Below are positions 18,815-20,004 of a stretch of 20,004 nucleotides of DNA, piece after piece. Position numbers and translations under genes: made by a program. Origin of the DNA: a virus; the IMG/VR virus record IMGVR_UViG_3300042987_000824, positions 1 through 20,004 of that record; one strand, 5' to 3'. Each line of letters begins with the position of its first letter. Position 1 is the stretch's first letter. The notes under the pieces were generated by a model. The model did not search any database and had not been told where the DNA came from. It was given only the letters and a program-made list of their open reading frames with translations.

Positions 18815-19073
18815 GCTCTTCCTCCCATTTGTTCTTGTCGTGATGCAGTTCGTCGTGATGCTGTCGGCACAGGGGTATAGCCCAGTAGTCTGGCGTCTTT
18901 GTCCCCATCCCCTTGCCACTCACAACGATGTGATGAGGGTCGTCCGCCGGCGTGTTGCAAACGCAGCACTCCAGAGACTTGACCCAATCAAGGTAAGACC
19001 TGTCCTCGATGCGCCCGAGGTGGCCCGTCTTCAGGGCATCTCGGAACGTGAGCCACGGCGGGATTGGCTTCAC
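18750..19073 (-). CDS. HNH/DUF968-type nuclease-like protein
   Basis: A 107-aa protein from a GTG at 19073 that overlaps the previous TGA (GTGA). WVKSLECCVCNTPADDPHHI, then DYWAIPLCRQHHDELHHDKN and WEEEHGLQWEHA. The C-x2-C pair, PHHI, PLCRQHHDELH and WE..HG elements define an HNH-like beta-beta-alpha metal domain of the DUF968/P1-Ref-like recombination nuclease type. These act in phage recombination or DNA processing. The putative catalytic His lie in DDPHHI and CRQHHDELH. The final 65 nt overlap the downstream gene. A TTG at 19076 in the same frame is an alternative start. Confidence 0.82.
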   Translation of the reverse strand: MKPIPPWLTFRDALKTGHLGRIEDRSYLDWVKSLECCVCNTPADDPHHIVVSGKGMGTKTPDYWAIPLCRQHHDELHHDKNKWEEEHGLQWEHAAVTMLRWWVANRL

Positions 19074-19441
19074 CAATGCTCCCGCCCTGCCGTCCCCGGA
19101 AGACCGGGCTCGAAGTCCACGGCGATCGTGGCGTTATTGGTGCGGGCCGGCGTGTCCTGCACGGCGAGTCGTCGGTTGACCACGGCGAACCCGATATAGG
19201 CGAGCGCACCCAACATCTCCCGCTCCCACCGCTCATGCTCCCACCCGCTGGCGTGCGTTGCCTCTCGCATCTTCTTCGCCGCCTGCCCCAGCAGGAACCC
19301 CTCACCAAAGTCATCGGCGATCTTCTTCCAGGGTTGTGCGAGGAAGTCCTCTCCCTTGCCATGCCTCTCTGCCCCCTTGCCAGCCGTGACCTGTTGCATC
19401 ACGGCGGCAAACACGCCAGCCAACAGTTCGGAGTTCCTCAC
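19070..19441 (-). CDS. Hypothetical helical phage protein (123 aa)
   Basis: A 123-aa protein from a GTG at 19441 that overlaps the preceding TGA (GTGA). MRNSELLAGVFAAVMQQVTA then GKGAERHGKGEDFLAQPWKK, DFGEGFLLGQAAKKMREATH, REMLGALAYIGFAVVNRRL. The pattern ERHGxGxxFxxQPW...GFLLGQAxKKxxEA...ERExLGAxxYIxxA is familiar from small phage and mobile-element proteins and is all-helical. It resembles small MazG-like helical bundles in general form, but no metal-binding EExxD motif is visible. No function is assigned. Confidence 0.7.
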   Translation of the reverse strand: MRNSELLAGVFAAVMQQVTAGKGAERHGKGEDFLAQPWKKIADDFGEGFLLGQAAKKMREATHASGWEHERWEREMLGALAYIGFAVVNRRLAVQDTPARTNNATIAVDFEPGLPGTAGREHW

Positions 19442-19641
19442 CGCAGCGCCTCGTCCTCGATCTGCCCGATCACAAAGTCGATCGCCTCGTCAGCGATGTC
19501 GGCGTCGTGTCCAGCCCCAATCAGGAAGGTGTAGAAACACTCCATGAAATGAAGCCGACTCCCATCCCCCTCGATCTCGATCGAGACACTCTTGCTCGGC
19601 TCTGAATCGTAATCCACGAACCCCATCGATATGCGTGCCAT
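19438..19641 (-). CDS. Hypothetical small phage protein (67 aa)
   Basis: A 67-aa acidic protein, MARISMGFVDYDSEPSKSVS, IEIEGDGSRLHFMECFYTFL and IGAGHDADIADEAIDFVIGQ. The ATG at 19641 overlaps the TAA of the DUF6321-like gene (TAATG), so it was chosen over the ATG at 19653. It looks like a beta-strand pair followed by helices. Its TGA overlaps the next GTG. No family is recognised. Confidence 0.68.
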   Translation of the reverse strand: MARISMGFVDYDSEPSKSVSIEIEGDGSRLHFMECFYTFLIGAGHDADIADEAIDFVIGQIEDEALR

Positions 19642-19898
19642 TAGCAGTCCCATGCCTTTCTCGCCTTGCGAAGGCGGCTGTTAGGGTTCTTCGCTGCCTC
19701 GGGGAACTTCTCCATCTGCCCCTTGCTCCGGGCGCAGAAACTCTTGCGGCGCTTTGCATCCTTCTCGGTCTTCGGGTTCGGGGCCGGGGGCTTCAGGTTC
19801 CCGCCGGTCTCTCTGTTGTACGAGGCACGGCCCTTCGCGTTGAGTCCGCCGTCCGGGTCTTGCCCTTCCTTCCTCTGCCATGCTGGGGTCTTAGCCAT
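19641..19898 (-). CDS. DUF6321-like small basic phage protein
   Basis: An 85-aa Lys/Arg-rich protein. MAKTPAWQRKEGQDPDGGLN, AKGRASYNRETGGNLKPPAP, RRKSFCARSKGQMEKFPEAA and RKARKAWDC follow the pattern of DUF6321, a family common in environmental phages (KTPAWQRKEGxxPxGGLNAKGRASYNRxTGGNLKxP...RRKSFCARM). Function unknown; a DNA- or RNA-binding role is suggested only by charge. The ATG at 19898 has GGAG in front and overlaps the preceding stop by 8 nt. A TTG at 19949 in frame is rejected as it falls inside the previous gene. Confidence 0.87.
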   Translation of the reverse strand: MAKTPAWQRKEGQDPDGGLNAKGRASYNRETGGNLKPPAPNPKTEKDAKRRKSFCARSKGQMEKFPEAAKNPNSRLRKARKAWDC

Positions 19899-20004
19899 AT
19901 GCTCTTTTCTCCATGCGCTCGTCAGCGCGTAATGTTTGCCAAACTGCAATGCCCAACTTCGCCACCTCCAACTCCCAGCGCAGCCGCTCGCTCTGCTCGA
20001 TCGC
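19891..20004 (-). CDS. Unknown phage protein, 3' end only
   Basis: The last 37 residues of a protein entering from the right edge, AIEQSERLRWELEVAKLGIA then VWQTLRADERMEKRAYG and TAA. The stretch is helical and charged. It overlaps the DUF6321-like start by 8 nt in a coupled arrangement, supporting that it is translated. N-terminus and identity lie outside the window. Confidence 0.65.
   Translation of the reverse strand, partial: AIEQSERLRWELEVAKLGIAVWQTLRADERMEKRAYG

Noticed and set aside
1-20004. tRNA genes, CRISPR arrays, insertion sequences, integrase or attachment site
   Set aside because: No cloverleaf-like segment, regular repeat-spacer pattern, transposase or recombinase motif was noticed on either strand.

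Overview
The window is a stretch of a tailed-phage (Caudoviricetes) genome, or a prophage-like copy of one. A contiguous capsid and packaging module is present: small terminase candidate, large terminase, portal, scaffold, major capsid protein and head-tail adaptor-type proteins. The rest is dense small phage ORFs with 1-8 nt overlaps. The DNA is GC-rich and the Shine-Dalgarno (SD) signals are bacterial (AGGAGG/GGAGA). Small proteins of the DUF5872 and DUF6321 type point to the environmental podovirus-like phages where such families recur. I see no integrase, polymerase, tRNA or CRISPR array. The host cannot be named from this sequence.

Layout. (1) 1-10595, all minus strand: a late/structural operon read right to left. 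It holds two paralogous proteins of unknown function, the small terminase candidate, TerL, portal, two tiny basic proteins, a 77-aa protein, scaffold and capsid protein. A strong intrinsic terminator follows the capsid gene. Then come a DUF5872 protein, a GT9-type glycosyltransferase, a small basic protein, a DUF6682-like protein, an adaptor-like protein and a gene cut by the left edge. (2) 10596-11799: a long control region. It has a sigma70-like minus-strand promoter with a terminator hairpin directly after it, a 9-bp inverted repeat with 21-bp half-site spacing, a very G-rich island with G-quadruplex motifs, and mosaic direct repeats. (3) 11800-17673, plus strand: a probable early operon. 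It begins with a MoxR/CobS-like AAA+ ATPase and a protein with a degenerate vWA-like segment, followed by fourteen small ORFs, many preceded by the same CAACCAA...GGAGAC leader. (4) 17666-20004, minus strand, convergent with the early operon by an 8-nt overlap: a chain of small genes including an HNH protein, a Cys-rich protein, a possible degenerate restriction-fold nuclease, a possible C-terminal HTH regulator and a DUF6321 protein.

Working together: TerS/TerL and the portal package DNA into a shell made by scaffold and capsid protein, and the adaptor-like proteins join head to tail, with tail genes presumably beyond the left edge. The glycosyltransferase may modify a virion or host-surface glycan. 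The ATPase/vWA-like pair may form a remodelling machine acting early in infection. The right-hand minus cluster looks like recombination, nuclease and regulatory functions. Family names come from recognising sequence patterns, not from searches.
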